Below, piece by piece: positions 9,379-18,411 of a DNA stretch of 64,000 bases. The position numbers and the translations under genes are program-made. The DNA is from Pseudomonas cichorii (lineage in GTDB: Bacteria > Pseudomonadota > Gammaproteobacteria > Pseudomonadales > Pseudomonadaceae): positions 1 through 64,000 of the forward strand of contig NZ_RBRE01000010.1 of the NCBI RefSeq assembly GCF_003700275.1, in the 5' to 3' direction. Position 1 is the stretch's first letter; each line of letters begins with the position of its first letter. Below the pieces are notes generated by a model. That model made no database searches and was not told the DNA's origin. It was given only the letters and a program-made list of their open reading frames with translations.

Positions 9379-10140
9379 TCAATTGGCCATGGAGATGACC
9401 TCGGGTGTGGCATACATCCAGCGCATCAGCGAGTGACGTCCGCTGATGCCCAGTTTGACGGCGGCGCGGCGCTGGTAACTGCCGACCGTATTTACCTTCA
9501 GCGTCAAGCGTTCAGCCTGCTCCAGAGCGGTATGCCCGGCCAGCAGCCCGAGACAGACCTGGGTTTCCCGTTCGGAGAGTTTCAGGCCGGTTTCGCGCAA
9601 ACGCTCGTGAAACCGGTCTTCGAGGCTTTCGGTCTTGCTTGCCTCGGCTCTGGAGATTGCTGTCTGCAAGGCCTGCACATGTTTTTCCAGGATCGAAAAC
9701 AGGAAAGGCGAGATGTCTTTCAGCCGACGGCGTTCGGCCGCGGAAAAGCATGGAGACGGCGGGGCGCGAAAGACCGTGATTCGGCAGCAATAGCCATCGG
9801 ACTCCTGCTCCGGATAAAGGTGGGCAGAATCCGTGAACAGTACATGGCCACGTGAAGCGACCGTGTCGTCAAACATCGCCCTGCCCGAAGAAGGCGGTGA
9901 TTGCCAGGGTTGTGGCAAAGCGTGGAGATGTGCGGCATCGACAGCCAGTTGGGTGTTGATCAGCTCATGAAACGCGCGTGAAAAATTCCGATTACCAATA
10001 TTGGCCATGACTCTGCCAATTTGCGGAAATATTGTATGTGGCATTTTGTCATCCATGATGATGTAGCAGGACAAGCTTTCGACGCCCATAGTGAGATATG
10101 GGTCACGAATATGCTCACCCCGGATTGCTTGTATATACAT
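9379..10140 (-). CDS. LuxR-type transcriptional regulator
   Basis: This is a protein of about 253 residues with a C-terminal LuxR/NarL helix-turn-helix (about residues 188-250: LSERETQVCLGLLAGH, then NTVGSYQRRAAVKLGI). The N-terminal part has no receiver or obvious autoinducer-binding motif that I can name. It is convergent with the exporter operon, with 29 bases between the stops. LuxR-type proteins without a classical acyl-homoserine lactone domain control lipopeptide operons in Pseudomonas (SyfR and SalA/SyrF families), so it is a candidate regulator of the neighbouring lipopeptide genes. The start is uncertain: no clear Shine-Dalgarno sequence precedes the ATG at 10140, and in-frame ATGs at about 10091 and 10056 are alternatives. 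Confidence 0.8.
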   Translation of the reverse strand: MYIQAIRGEHIRDPYLTMGVESLSCYIIMDDKMPHTIFPQIGRVMANIGNRNFSRAFHELINTQLAVDAAHLHALPQPWQSPPSSGRAMFDDTVASRGHVLFTDSAHLYPEQESDGYCCRITVFRAPPSPCFSAAERRRLKDISPFLFSILEKHVQALQTAISRAEASKTESLEDRFHERLRETGLKLSERETQVCLGLLAGHTALEQAERLTLKVNTVGSYQRRAAVKLGISGRHSLMRWMYATPEVISMAN

Positions 10141-10367
10141 TTTAAGGTAGTGGCCGTTACAGGCCGCAAAGGCTTTCAGGGGCGATGCAATGCTCTGCTT
10201 TTGCGTGCTTTTTATATGCTAAGCAATTGATTTGAATGGTTAATGACAAAGGCATCAAAACGCTGCAGAAATGGTGACTGACGCGGCTCTGCATTCAATC
10301 CTGTACGCATCTTGTTACAAGATCTCGGTGTTGCAGGTCCCAGGAGCAGGCATTTTTGCCCGGGACA

Positions 10368-10400
10368 ATAAAAAACGGCGCACAAGGGGGTTGTGCGCCG
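10368..10400 (-). terminator. Intrinsic terminator of the glucarate operon
   Basis: There is a ten-base-pair perfect stem (CGGCGCACAA / TTGTGCGCCG) with a five-base loop. On the minus strand a T-rich run follows directly (plus-strand 10368-10375). It lies 32 bases beyond the stop of the glucarate dehydratase gene. The rest of the interval between the two minus-strand genes (10141-10367) shows no gene and no clear motif. Confidence 0.85.
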
Positions 10401-10432
10401 GCTGCCAGCATTGGCCAGGTCATGGATTTACA

Positions 10433-11788
10433 TCAGCGCACCAGGCAGGGCTGCTTGTTGTTGAATGTCCAGTCTGGAATCAGGTACTGCATGGCGGTGG
10501 CATCATCGCGAGCCCCCAGCCCCATGCCTTTGTAGATTTCATGGGCCTTTTGCAAGGCGTCCATATCCAGCTCGATACCCAGCCCCGGCTTTTTCGGTAC
10601 CGCAACCAGCCCACCTTCGATTTTCAGGGGTTCTCTGGTCAGGCGCTGGCCGTCCTGCCAGATCCAGTGGGTATCGATGGCGGTGATCTGTCCAGGCGCA
10701 GCAGCCGCTACCTGGGTGAACATCGCCAGCGAGATATCGAAATGGTTATTGGAATGTGAACCCCAGGTCAGTCCCCACTCGTTGCACATCTGCGCGACCC
10801 GTACCGAACCCTGCATGGTCCAGAAATGCGGATCGGCCAGCGGAATATCCACCGACTGCGACTGGATCGCATGACCCATCTGCCGCCAGTCGGTGGCGAT
10901 CATATTGGTTGCGGTACGCAAGCCGGTGGCACGGCGGAATTCGGCCATGACCTCGCGACCCGAGAAGCCATTCTCCGCGCCGCAAGGATCTTCCGCATAA
11001 GCCAGTACATGATGCTGGTCGCGACACAGGCGAATGGCTTCTTTCAGCGACCAGGCACCGTTCGGGTCCAGGGTGATGCGTGCATCCGGGAAGCGTTCGG
11101 CCAGCGCGGTGACCGCTTCGATTTCTTCATCGCCGCGCAGCACGCCGCCCTTGAGCTTGAAGTCCTTGAAGCCATAGCGTTCGTAGGCTGCCTCTGCCAG
11201 CTTGACGATGGTCTCCGGGGTCAGTGCCTGTTCATTGCGCAAACGGAACCAGGCATTGTCGGCATCGGCTTCGCAACGATAGGCCAGGTCGGTACGGGTC
11301 CGGTCACCGACGTAGAACAGATAGCCGAGCATTTCGACGGCATCGCGTTGCTGACCTTCGCCGAGCAGTGCCGCCACCGGCACCTCAAGGTGCTGGCCGA
11401 GCAGGTCGAGCAAGGCCGACTCCACAGCGGTGACCGCATGGATGGCGATGCGCAGATCGAAAGTCTGCAGGCCGCGGCCTCCCGAATCACGGTCGGCAAA
11501 GGCTGTGCGCACCTGGTTCAGCAGGCGCTGGTAATTGCCGATGGACTGGCCGATCAGCAGATGCCTGGCGTCTTCCAGGGTCTGGCGGATACCTTCGCCG
11601 CCCGGAACTTCACCCACACCGACATGCCCGGCATTGTCCTTGAGGATCAGCACGTTCCGGGTAAAGAACGGGCTGTGGGCGCCGCTGAGATTGAGCAGCA
11701 TGCTGTCATGCCCGGCCACCGGCACCACTTGCAGTTCGGTGATCACCGGGGCGCCGCGGGTCGCTTGATTGGAGGTCAGATCGTTCAT
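10433..11788 (-). CDS. gudD: Glucarate dehydratase
   Basis: This 451-residue protein is a member of the enolase superfamily (mandelate racemase-type). It dehydrates D-glucarate, and often L-idarate, to 5-keto-4-deoxy-D-glucarate in the cytoplasm. Visible family features are the KLKGG motif (the second Lys is the expected catalytic base on strand 2), DPNGAW (metal ligand), [11 protein letters not shown], and a His in GSHSNNHFD near the C-terminus. The length matches the family (about 450). It is the last gene of the minus-strand cassette, 25 bases after the transporter, and is followed by an intrinsic terminator. The neighbours (sugar-acid transporter, LacI-type repressor) fit substrate-induced catabolism. 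Confidence 0.95.
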   Translation of the reverse strand: MNDLTSNQATRGAPVITELQVVPVAGHDSMLLNLSGAHSPFFTRNVLILKDNAGHVGVGEVPGGEGIRQTLEDARHLLIGQSIGNYQRLLNQVRTAFADRDSGGRGLQTFDLRIAIHAVTAVESALLDLLGQHLEVPVAALLGEGQQRDAVEMLGYLFYVGDRTRTDLAYRCEADADNAWFRLRNEQALTPETIVKLAEAAYERYGFKDFKLKGGVLRGDEEIEAVTALAERFPDARITLDPNGAWSLKEAIRLCRDQHHVLAYAEDPCGAENGFSGREVMAEFRRATGLRTATNMIATDWRQMGHAIQSQSVDIPLADPHFWTMQGSVRVAQMCNEWGLTWGSHSNNHFDISLAMFTQVAAAAPGQITAIDTHWIWQDGQRLTREPLKIEGGLVAVPKKPGLGIELDMDALQKAHEIYKGMGLGARDDATAMQYLIPDWTFNNKQPCLVR

Positions 11789-11813
11789 CTATAAAGTCCT
11801 TTCTTGTTTGGGA

Positions 11814-13190
11814 TCAGCGAGGTGCCTGAGGGGTTGCCGGGGATTCAGCCTGTGCCGGTTGCTCATCCGGCGAGTCGGGAATGCCCTTGAGTTGAATACG
11901 CTTGATATCACCGACGATAAACAGGTAGCTGATAGCCGCGATCAAGGCGTTGGCGCCGATAAACACCAGAGCCATCTTGAACGAGCCGGTGGCGGCGATG
12001 ATGTAGCCGATCACGATAGGTGTGGTGATGGAGGAGATATTGCCGATGGTGTTGAACAGGCCACCGGACAGACCGGCGATCTGCTTCGGCGAGGTGTCGG
12101 ACACCACCGCCCAGCCCAGCGCCCCGACGCCCTTGCCGAAAAAGGCCAGGGCCATGAACGCCACGACCATCCAGTCGGCCTCGACGTAGTTACAGATGAT
12201 CATCGACATCGACAGCAGCATGCCTAGCACGATCGGTGTCTTGCGCGCCACGCTCAGGGAGTTGCCGCGACGCAGCAGCATGTCCGAGAACACGCCACCC
12301 AATACACCACCGAGAAAGCCGCAGATGGCTGGCAGGGAGGCGATGATCCCGGCCTTGAGAATGGTCATGCCGCGTTCCTGGACCAGATACACCGGAAACC
12401 AGGTCAGGAAGAAGTAGGTCAGCGAGTTGATGCAGAACTGGCCCAGATAGACACCGGCCATCATGCGATTGGTCAGCAGTTGGCGGATGTAATCCCATTT
12501 CGGCCCGCCATCGACCTTTTTACGCTGGTCGTCCAGATCGACGAGGCCGCCATTTTCCGCGATGTAGCGCACTTCTTCGGCATTGGCCAGCGGATGATCC
12601 TTCGGACTGTAGATGACCTTCAGCCAGATGATCGAGAACACGATACCCAGGATGCCCATGACGATGAACACGTGCTGCCAGCCAAAGCTGTAGACGATCC
12701 AGCCCATCAGCGGTGCAAACAGGGCCGTGGCGAAGTACTGGGCAGAGTTGAAGATCGCGGACGCCGTACCGCGCTCCTTGGTCGGGAACCATGAAGCGAC
12801 GATGCGTGCATTCCCCGGAAAGGAGGGCGCTTCGGCCAGGCCGACCATCATGCGCAGCAGGATAAGCAGGACCACCGCCGTGCCGACGCCGAACTCACCG
12901 ATATAACCCTGCAGCAGGGTGAACAGTGACCAGGTGAAGATGCTGGCTGCGTAAACCTTTTTCGAGCCGAAGCGATCCAGCAGCCAGCCGCCCGGAATCT
13001 GGCCCAGTACATAGGCCCAGCCGAAAGCGGAAAAGATATAGCCGAGGGTGATCGAGTCGATGCCCAGATCTTTCTGGATGCTGGAGCCGGCAATCGAGAT
13101 GGTTGCGCGGTCGGCAAAGTTGATCGTGGTCACCAGAAACAGCATGAGCAGGATCAGATGCCGGGCGCGGGTTTTCTTGGGTTGTTGCAT
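11814..13190 (-). CDS. gudP: Glucarate/galactarate MFS transporter
   Basis: This 458-residue inner-membrane protein has about 12 hydrophobic segments and belongs to the anion:cation symporter (ACS) branch of the MFS. Family hallmarks include NFADRATISIAG in helix 1, DRFGSKK in the loop between helices 2 and 3, and AEAPSFPGNARI in helix 4. GudP/GarP-type members import D-glucarate and galactarate with protons. I place the start at the ATG at 13190 (MQQPKK) because GGGAG lies eight bases upstream; an in-frame GTG at 13205 is possible but has no ribosome site. It is co-directional with the dehydratase gene 25 bases downstream and is preceded by the tandem operators at 13271-13302. Confidence 0.9.
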   Translation of the reverse strand: MQQPKKTRARHLILLMLFLVTTINFADRATISIAGSSIQKDLGIDSITLGYIFSAFGWAYVLGQIPGGWLLDRFGSKKVYAASIFTWSLFTLLQGYIGEFGVGTAVVLLILLRMMVGLAEAPSFPGNARIVASWFPTKERGTASAIFNSAQYFATALFAPLMGWIVYSFGWQHVFIVMGILGIVFSIIWLKVIYSPKDHPLANAEEVRYIAENGGLVDLDDQRKKVDGGPKWDYIRQLLTNRMMAGVYLGQFCINSLTYFFLTWFPVYLVQERGMTILKAGIIASLPAICGFLGGVLGGVFSDMLLRRGNSLSVARKTPIVLGMLLSMSMIICNYVEADWMVVAFMALAFFGKGVGALGWAVVSDTSPKQIAGLSGGLFNTIGNISSITTPIVIGYIIAATGSFKMALVFIGANALIAAISYLFIVGDIKRIQLKGIPDSPDEQPAQAESPATPQAPR

Positions 13191-13270
13191 GTATGGCGCT
13201 CCCACTAGTTGTTTTTATGCGGGTAGATGGACGCGAGCAGGGTTGGCTGTCTCGTACGTTGTCGTACAAC

Positions 13271-13308
13271 GATAACGTTATCATTATTCAGATAACGTTA
13301 TCATTCAA
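13271..13308 (-). promoter_or_regulatory. Tandem LacI-type operators over the gudP promoter
   Basis: Two identical perfect palindromes, GATAACGTTATC, lie at 13271-13282 and 13291-13302, with centres 20 bases apart (about two helical turns). An AACGTT core with a central CpG is typical of LacI/GalR-family operators. On the minus strand a TTGAAT (13308-13303) and an AATGAT (13285-13280) spaced 17 bases could be the -35 and -10. One operator would then fill the spacer and the other overlap the -10, a layout suited to repression. The likely binder is the LacI-type protein encoded just upstream. Confidence 0.75.
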
Positions 13309-13344
13309 GCCCAAGGCAGCAGTTTTTTTGTAAAAGGCGGGGAA

Positions 13345-14379
13345 TCAGGTGCTGGCGCGTTCGATCAGCGAGAAGCCAGTGTTGAAATGGGTGACCGAGC
13401 TATCGCCGTCGAAACGGCGTAGTAGAGCCTGCGCCACTTCATGCCCCATCAGCGCTGCGTTGACGCTGATGGTCGACAGTGCAGGCTGTGCAAAGCGACT
13501 ATTGGTCGTATCGCCAAAGCCCAGTACGGCAATGTCTTGAGGTACCCGCAGGCCCATTTCCGCAGCCTGGGCGAGGACGCCCATGGCAACAGTGTCGGAA
13601 CTGCAGAACACCAGTTGCGGAGGTTGCGGGTTCAGCCACAGGCGCTTGAGCCCTTCACGGCCGACTTCCCAGGTGGCGGGCAGCGGCAGGATCTCGACCG
13701 GCACCTGGGTGATGCCATGCTGTTCGAGACGCTGGATCAGGCTGTTGCAACGACGAATACCACGCGGATCATCGATGGTGATGACCGAAAAGCGCTGATA
13801 GCCCTTGGCAACGAAATGGTCGGCCACCTGTTCGCCGACCTGTTCATGGGAAAAGCCGACCTGCATATCCAGAGCAGTGGAACTCAGGTCCCAGGCCTCG
13901 ACCACCGGAATTCCCGCAGCCGCAAGACGCGCACGGCTGCCTTCGGTGTGCAGCGTACCGGTCAGCACGATACCGTCGGGGCGGCGGCCCAGGATCGCTT
14001 CGAGCAGCGACTCTTCCTTTTCCGGGGAGTAGCCGGTAGGGCCAAGCAGTGACTGATAGCCGGCTTCGGTCAAGCGATCCATGATGGCTTGCACAGCAAT
14101 GGAGAAAATCGAGTTGGCGATGGTCGGCAGCAGAATGGCCACCAGCCGGCTCTTGCTGCTGGCGAGGCTGCCGGCCAGCAGATTGGGCACATAACCCATG
14201 GCCCTGACCACTTCCAGCACCCGTTCGCGGGTAGCATCACTGACCAGTTCCGGACGATTTACTGCCCGCGAAACCGTGATCGGCGAAACCCCGGCTTCAC
14301 GCGCAACATCAATCACCGTGACCGGGGCCTCTCCTGTGCCGGTTGCATTGCTCAGATCCCTTCTTGATTTTCTTGCCAC
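13345..14379 (-). CDS. LacI-family transcriptional repressor
   Basis: This 344-residue protein has an N-terminal LacI helix-turn-helix (about residues 20-45: VTVIDVAREAGVSPITVSRA) and hinge region (VPNLLAGSLAS). A periplasmic-binding-protein-like effector domain follows to the end. It would dissociate from its operator on binding a sugar-acid effector. It lies immediately upstream of, and in the same direction as, the glucarate transporter and dehydratase genes, with two matching palindromic operators in the gap between. I therefore infer that it is their local regulator. In many pseudomonads glucarate genes answer to a GntR-type protein instead, so the effector is not certain. Confidence 0.9.
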   Translation of the reverse strand: MARKSRRDLSNATGTGEAPVTVIDVAREAGVSPITVSRAVNRPELVSDATRERVLEVVRAMGYVPNLLAGSLASSKSRLVAILLPTIANSIFSIAVQAIMDRLTEAGYQSLLGPTGYSPEKEESLLEAILGRRPDGIVLTGTLHTEGSRARLAAAGIPVVEAWDLSSTALDMQVGFSHEQVGEQVADHFVAKGYQRFSVITIDDPRGIRRCNSLIQRLEQHGITQVPVEILPLPATWEVGREGLKRLWLNPQPPQLVFCSSDTVAMGVLAQAAEMGLRVPQDIAVLGFGDTTNSRFAQPALSTISVNAALMGHEVAQALLRRFDGDSSVTHFNTGFSLIERAST

Positions 14380-14633
14380 GGATGTCCTGACTGCGCTGGT
14401 CGATGAATGAAGCGAAATGTCCGCCAGGCTGCTGACAGGCGGCCTGGCCGAGAGTGGCGGGCAGTTTACGAAAGGTTGCAGGGCAGGGCAAACCGTGGTG
14501 TCGCCGGTCGCTGATTTTGACCGTCTGCGGGACTTGTCGTATCGCGGCGGCGAATCTGGAGCTTACTATGCATGACAATGGCACAAGGTAATCATTGAGC
14601 TGCAAAACCAGGCCCATGGAGTAGTAATCGTTG

Positions 14634-15866
14634 ATGTTTTCACTAAGCAAAGGTGTGGCATTTGTGCAGCAATCACTTACAGGCAGAGTAGCCGCCAGCC
14701 TGGCATTACTGATTCTGGCAGCGGGTTGCAGCCGCCAGCCTAATGCCGAGACGGCCACCACCCACCACGCCAGCTTTCAGGCCTATCAGCAGGAAACGCG
14801 GCAGGAAGTTCGAGAGAAACGCAGCTTCCAGACGGAAAGTCATGACAATGAACTGGTGTGGAATACACCTTTCGAGGTACGGCCCGCCGTGCCGTCGGGC
14901 AAGGCGCTGCTGTTGCTGCACGGGCTGGGTGATTCGCCATGGTCATTCGTTGACGTTGCCCAGGACTTCGCTGCGCAAGGCTATGTCGTGCGGGTTGCGC
15001 TATTACCGGGGCACGGCACCAAACCCGAGGACCTGATCGATGCCCGCCTCGAAGAATGGCAGGCTCTGGTCAAGGAACAGGTCGCGTTGCTGCGCCAGGA
15101 ATACCCGGAAGTCTATCTGGGCGGCTTCTCGACTGGCGCCAATCTGGCACTGGCCTACGCCATCAAGGATCCCGCCGTCAGTGGCCTGGTACTGTTTTCC
15201 CCGGCCATCCGTTCCAGCGCAACCTATGACTGGGTCACGCCCTGGCTGGCACCGGTCAGGACCTGGCTTGTCTCGCCCAACGAATCCCGTCCGCAGCAAT
15301 CGCCGGTGCGCTATTACAACGTGCCCACCAACGGCTTCGCCCAGTTCTATCGCAGCAGCGTGGTGGTCCGTGACCTTATTGAACATGAAAACTTTGACCG
15401 GCCTGTCGCTATCGTCCTGAGCGAAAAGGATTCGGTGGTCGACGTGCATTATGTGCGTGAACTGTTCAAGAGCCGTTTCACTCATCCGGCCAGCCGCTTG
15501 ATCTGGTATGGCCAGAATAATCAGGCCGGCGCAGGCAACGTTGCGGATTCATCACGGATCCTGACGCGCAGCGACCGTCTTGCCGATGAGCGCATCAGCC
15601 AGTTTTCCCATATGGGTATTCTGTTTTCGCCGCAAAATGCGCTGTACGGCCGCTCGGGAAAGCTGCGCTTCTGCTGGAATGGCCTGAATGCCAGGGATGT
15701 CGCTCGTTGCGAAGCGGGAGAGGAGGTGTGGTATTCGGAGTGGGGGTATCGCGAACCGGGCAAGGTGCATGCGCGCCTGACTTACAACCCGTATTTTGCG
15801 TGGCAGTCGCAGGTGATCCATGAGGTACTGGCGGCGGCTGGCTCAGGCAAGAAGCAAATTCACTGA
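14634..15866 (+). CDS. Lipoprotein alpha/beta hydrolase
   Basis: This protein of about 410 residues has an N-terminal lipoprotein signal: a hydrophobic stretch ending LILAAGC, with the lipidated Cys at about 32. It is therefore membrane-anchored outside the cytoplasm. An alpha/beta-hydrolase core follows: LLLLHGLGDSPWSF supplies the oxyanion-hole region, GFSTGAN the nucleophile elbow (Ser166), LSEKDSVVD a likely acid-residue region, and SHMG a likely catalytic His. It resembles carboxylesterase or monoacylglycerol-lipase-like proteins; the substrate is unknown. I use the ATG at 14634, with GGAG 12 bases upstream; a TTG immediately before is the alternative. It stands alone between divergent (lacI-type) and convergent (receptor) neighbours. 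The 254 bases upstream show nothing definite. Confidence 0.8.
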   Translation: MFSLSKGVAFVQQSLTGRVAASLALLILAAGCSRQPNAETATTHHASFQAYQQETRQEVREKRSFQTESHDNELVWNTPFEVRPAVPSGKALLLLHGLGDSPWSFVDVAQDFAAQGYVVRVALLPGHGTKPEDLIDARLEEWQALVKEQVALLRQEYPEVYLGGFSTGANLALAYAIKDPAVSGLVLFSPAIRSSATYDWVTPWLAPVRTWLVSPNESRPQQSPVRYYNVPTNGFAQFYRSSVVVRDLIEHENFDRPVAIVLSEKDSVVDVHYVRELFKSRFTHPASRLIWYGQNNQAGAGNVADSSRILTRSDRLADERISQFSHMGILFSPQNALYGRSGKLRFCWNGLNARDVARCEAGEEVWYSEWGYREPGKVHARLTYNPYFAWQSQVIHEVLAAAGSGKKQIH

Positions 15867-15882
15867 TAGCGTCTACAGGCAT

Positions 15883-15914
15883 GGCCCGGTCGGTGCATCA
15901 GCACCGACCGGGCC
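15883..15914. terminator. Long perfect stem-loop between convergent genes
   Basis: A 14-base-pair perfect stem (GGCCCGGTCGGTGC and its complement) has a four-base loop. It sits between the hydrolase stop (15866) and the convergent receptor stop (15920). There is no T-run on either side, so it is an atypical but probable bidirectional terminator or transcript-end stabiliser. Confidence 0.55.
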
Positions 15915-15919
15915 AGCTA

Positions 15920-18136
15920 TCACCACCTGAAGTTGACGGAAGTGATCAGCTCGCGTTCGTCGCCGTAGCGGCAAATCGCAAACTCACAGTAGGTGTACTT
16001 CTTGTTCATCACGTTGTTTGCGTTGAGGGAGATATCCCAGTTCTTGTCGATCTGGTAGCTGGCCATGGCGTCGAACAGGAAGTAAGCCGGCATCTGCGAG
16101 TCGATACCCGAAGCCTGGGTGGTGCCTTTGTAGCGGGCGCCGCCACCGATCTTCAACTGCGGCAGACCAAGCAGGGCGAAGTTGTAGTCGGTCCACAACG
16201 CGGCCTGATGGTATGGCGTATCTTCGCTGCGCTGACCCACTTCGCTCAGGATCGAGCTTTCAGTAATACGCGAATCGGTGTAGGCATAGGTAGCAATGAC
16301 GCTGAGTTGCGGCGTCACATCGGCCTTGGCTTCCAGTTCCAGTCCGCGGGAGCGCTGCTCACCCGTCTGCGAGGGAATGTTATTGACGGTCTTCACTACG
16401 TTTTTCTGTGTCAGCTCATAAACCGCGGCACTCAACAGGATATTGCTGCCAGGAGGCTGGTAGCGAATACCCATTTCATATTGCTTGCCTTCGGTTGGCT
16501 CGAAGTTCTGGTTAGGCGCTTCGGCAACCGCCACCGGGAAGAACGATTCGCTGTAGCTGATGTACGGAGCCAGACCGTTATCCGCTTGGTACACCAGACC
16601 GGCACGCCAGGTGGTGGCTTCGTTTTTCTGTTTCAGTTTGCGACCATCCGAAAAAGCTTTTTGATCCTGGTCTGCCCAGTCATGACGACCGCCAAGCAGC
16701 AGTAGCCAGTGATCGTCGAACTTGATTTGGTCCTGCAAATAGATACCGGTCTGCAGCGTGTCGATTTGTGAACCTCGGTCAGCTGTTTGCGCCTTGTTCA
16801 CTATCACCGGTTGCCCATAGTTGTACGTGGCGAGATTCAAAGAGGTCGAGTTAGCCCGGAAGTTATGCGAATCGTACGAGGCATCGTAGGTGTCTGCACC
16901 GATCAGGAAGGTGTTCTCCACGCCGCCGATATTCCAGCGTGCTTCGACGTTTGTATCGCTGGCCAGGGCTCTGGAGCGCTCATGACGGTCGCTATACTGG
17001 CGAGTCAGTAAGCCATTTCTGGCGGCGGAATTGACAGCTGCTATGGCTGCTGCGTTATTGATCGGGATCTGCATGTACTTCCACTTCATCTCCGCTTCGT
17101 AGTAACGCAGCTTGTTACTGATGCGGATATTTTCGTTGAAGTTATGCTCGAACTCATAGCCGATGGCGGACATCTCGCCATTCATGTCGTCGTAACCGGG
17201 CTCACCGATGAAGTCGTGACGGCCAATGGTAAAGGGACCGGTGCCGAGGCCTTTGACGAGCTGGTAAGGCAGTGGCGCAGAAAAGCGCGTGTCGCTTTTC
17301 TGGTGGAAGGCCAGCAAGGTCAGCGACGTGTCTTCATTAGGGCGCCAGGTCAGGGCCGGGGCGATATAGGTCTTGTCGTCGTTGATATGGTCCTGCTGGG
17401 TGCCACTGTCACGCTGCAACAGTGTCAGGCGATAGCTGAGGGTATCGCTGTCGCCCAGCGGGCCGCTGAAGTCGGCTGTCAGTTGCTTGCGGTCGTTATT
17501 GCCGTATTGCAGGCCCAGTTCATGAAGCGGTGTATCGGTCGGGCGCTTGCTGACGCCATTGACGAATCCGCCTGGCGACAGTTGGCCGTACAGGACCGAC
17601 GCCGCGCCGCGAATCACTTCCACGCGCTCCAGGCCGTAGGGTTCCTGGACGCCGTCATAGGAGTTGTTCTGCAGGCGCAGGCCGTCACGCAGCGATCCAC
17701 CGGTGGCAGACTCTACGTCGAAACCACGAATACGGAAGCGGTCGGAGGTGCGGTTGAAACTGCTGGGCTGACTGGTGAAACCCGGTGTATAGCTCAGGGC
17801 ATCGGCCAAAGTGTCGGACTTGCGGTCGCGCAGTTCATCGGCAGTCACTACCGACAACGACTGCGGCGTTTCGGTGATCGCCGCATTGGTCTTGGTGGCG
17901 CTGGTATTGCGCAGGGCGACCTTGCCGGCCAACGGAGCTGTCGGATTCTCCTGAGCGTTGGCATTGATGTTGATATCGGTCAGTTGCAGCGCATTGCTGT
18001 CGGAGGTGGGTTCCGCAGCCATCGCCTGGGCCGAGATGACGCTGCTCAAGGCCAGAGCCAGGGTAGTGAGGTGAAACACAGGAGGGCGCCTGGTGTAGTG
18101 TTTTCCGCTGCTAACTGTTGTTGTTTTTTCGAGCAT
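15920..18136 (-). CDS. TonB-dependent siderophore receptor
   Basis: This outer-membrane receptor has about 738 residues. The signal peptide ends near ISAQAMA-AEPT (about residue 40). A plug domain (TETPQSLSVVTADELRDRKSDTL split over its first strands; GFDVESATGGSLRDGL) is followed by a 22-strand barrel that ends in the aromatic terminus NFRW. Length and motifs match the ferric-siderophore receptor family (FhuA/FpvA/FoxA type). I choose the ATG at 18136 because AAGGA lies eight bases upstream and a clean signal peptide follows; the ATG 42 bases further upstream has no such site. It is divergent from the iron ABC importer, with a Fur-box-like site between them. It most likely imports the ferric form of the siderophore made by the nearby NRPS genes (inference). 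Confidence 0.93.
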   Translation of the reverse strand: MLEKTTTVSSGKHYTRRPPVFHLTTLALALSSVISAQAMAAEPTSDSNALQLTDININANAQENPTAPLAGKVALRNTSATKTNAAITETPQSLSVVTADELRDRKSDTLADALSYTPGFTSQPSSFNRTSDRFRIRGFDVESATGGSLRDGLRLQNNSYDGVQEPYGLERVEVIRGAASVLYGQLSPGGFVNGVSKRPTDTPLHELGLQYGNNDRKQLTADFSGPLGDSDTLSYRLTLLQRDSGTQQDHINDDKTYIAPALTWRPNEDTSLTLLAFHQKSDTRFSAPLPYQLVKGLGTGPFTIGRHDFIGEPGYDDMNGEMSAIGYEFEHNFNENIRISNKLRYYEAEMKWKYMQIPINNAAAIAAVNSAARNGLLTRQYSDRHERSRALASDTNVEARWNIGGVENTFLIGADTYDASYDSHNFRANSTSLNLATYNYGQPVIVNKAQTADRGSQIDTLQTGIYLQDQIKFDDHWLLLLGGRHDWADQDQKAFSDGRKLKQKNEATTWRAGLVYQADNGLAPYISYSESFFPVAVAEAPNQNFEPTEGKQYEMGIRYQPPGSNILLSAAVYELTQKNVVKTVNNIPSQTGEQRSRGLELEAKADVTPQLSVIATYAYTDSRITESSILSEVGQRSEDTPYHQAALWTDYNFALLGLPQLKIGGGARYKGTTQASGIDSQMPAYFLFDAMASYQIDKNWDISLNANNVMNKKYTYCEFAICRYGDERELITSVNFRW

Positions 18137-18243
18137 CGAAGAAGTCCTTGGATGAACATGTGACGTGTGAAGTAGCAATCTGCCCTGAATCCTGTGCTGT
18201 CAGGCGCTCAACCGGGCTGGTGTCGGCTGGCCATACTTTATCT

Positions 18244-18262
18244 GTAAATGATAAGGTTTTGC
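18244..18262. promoter_or_regulatory. Putative Fur box between receptor and ABC importer
   Basis: GTAAATGATAAGGTTTTGC matches the 19-base Fur consensus at 12 positions by hand count, with a fully conserved AATGATAA core. It lies in the 275-base divergent region between the TonB receptor and the ABC ATPase gene, so one site could control both. The rest of that interval shows no gene. Confidence 0.55.
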
Positions 18263-18411
18263 ATTAAGATTGTTGGCTGTGTACAGATTTATTTCATTTT
18301 CGACACATTCTGTGGCCCACTTATGCCCCTGAATCAGGCAAGGGATGAAAACGATGCAGGGCATTGCTCGATGAGTGATCCGATTTGGCTCTCCCGAACG
18401 GAGGGCAAGCC

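Noticed and set aside
9214..9855. Plus-strand open frame overlapping the end of macB and the LuxR-type gene
   Set aside because: It lies antisense to a clear LuxR helix-turn-helix and has no recognisable domain.
10141..10367. Possible small gene or regulatory RNA in the gap between the LuxR-type gene and gudD terminator
   Set aside because: No frame with a ribosome site and no stable structure other than the terminator was seen.
10826..11794. Plus-strand open frame across the glucarate dehydratase gene
   Set aside because: It is antisense to gudD, which has all enolase-superfamily motifs; no ribosome site or domain is seen.
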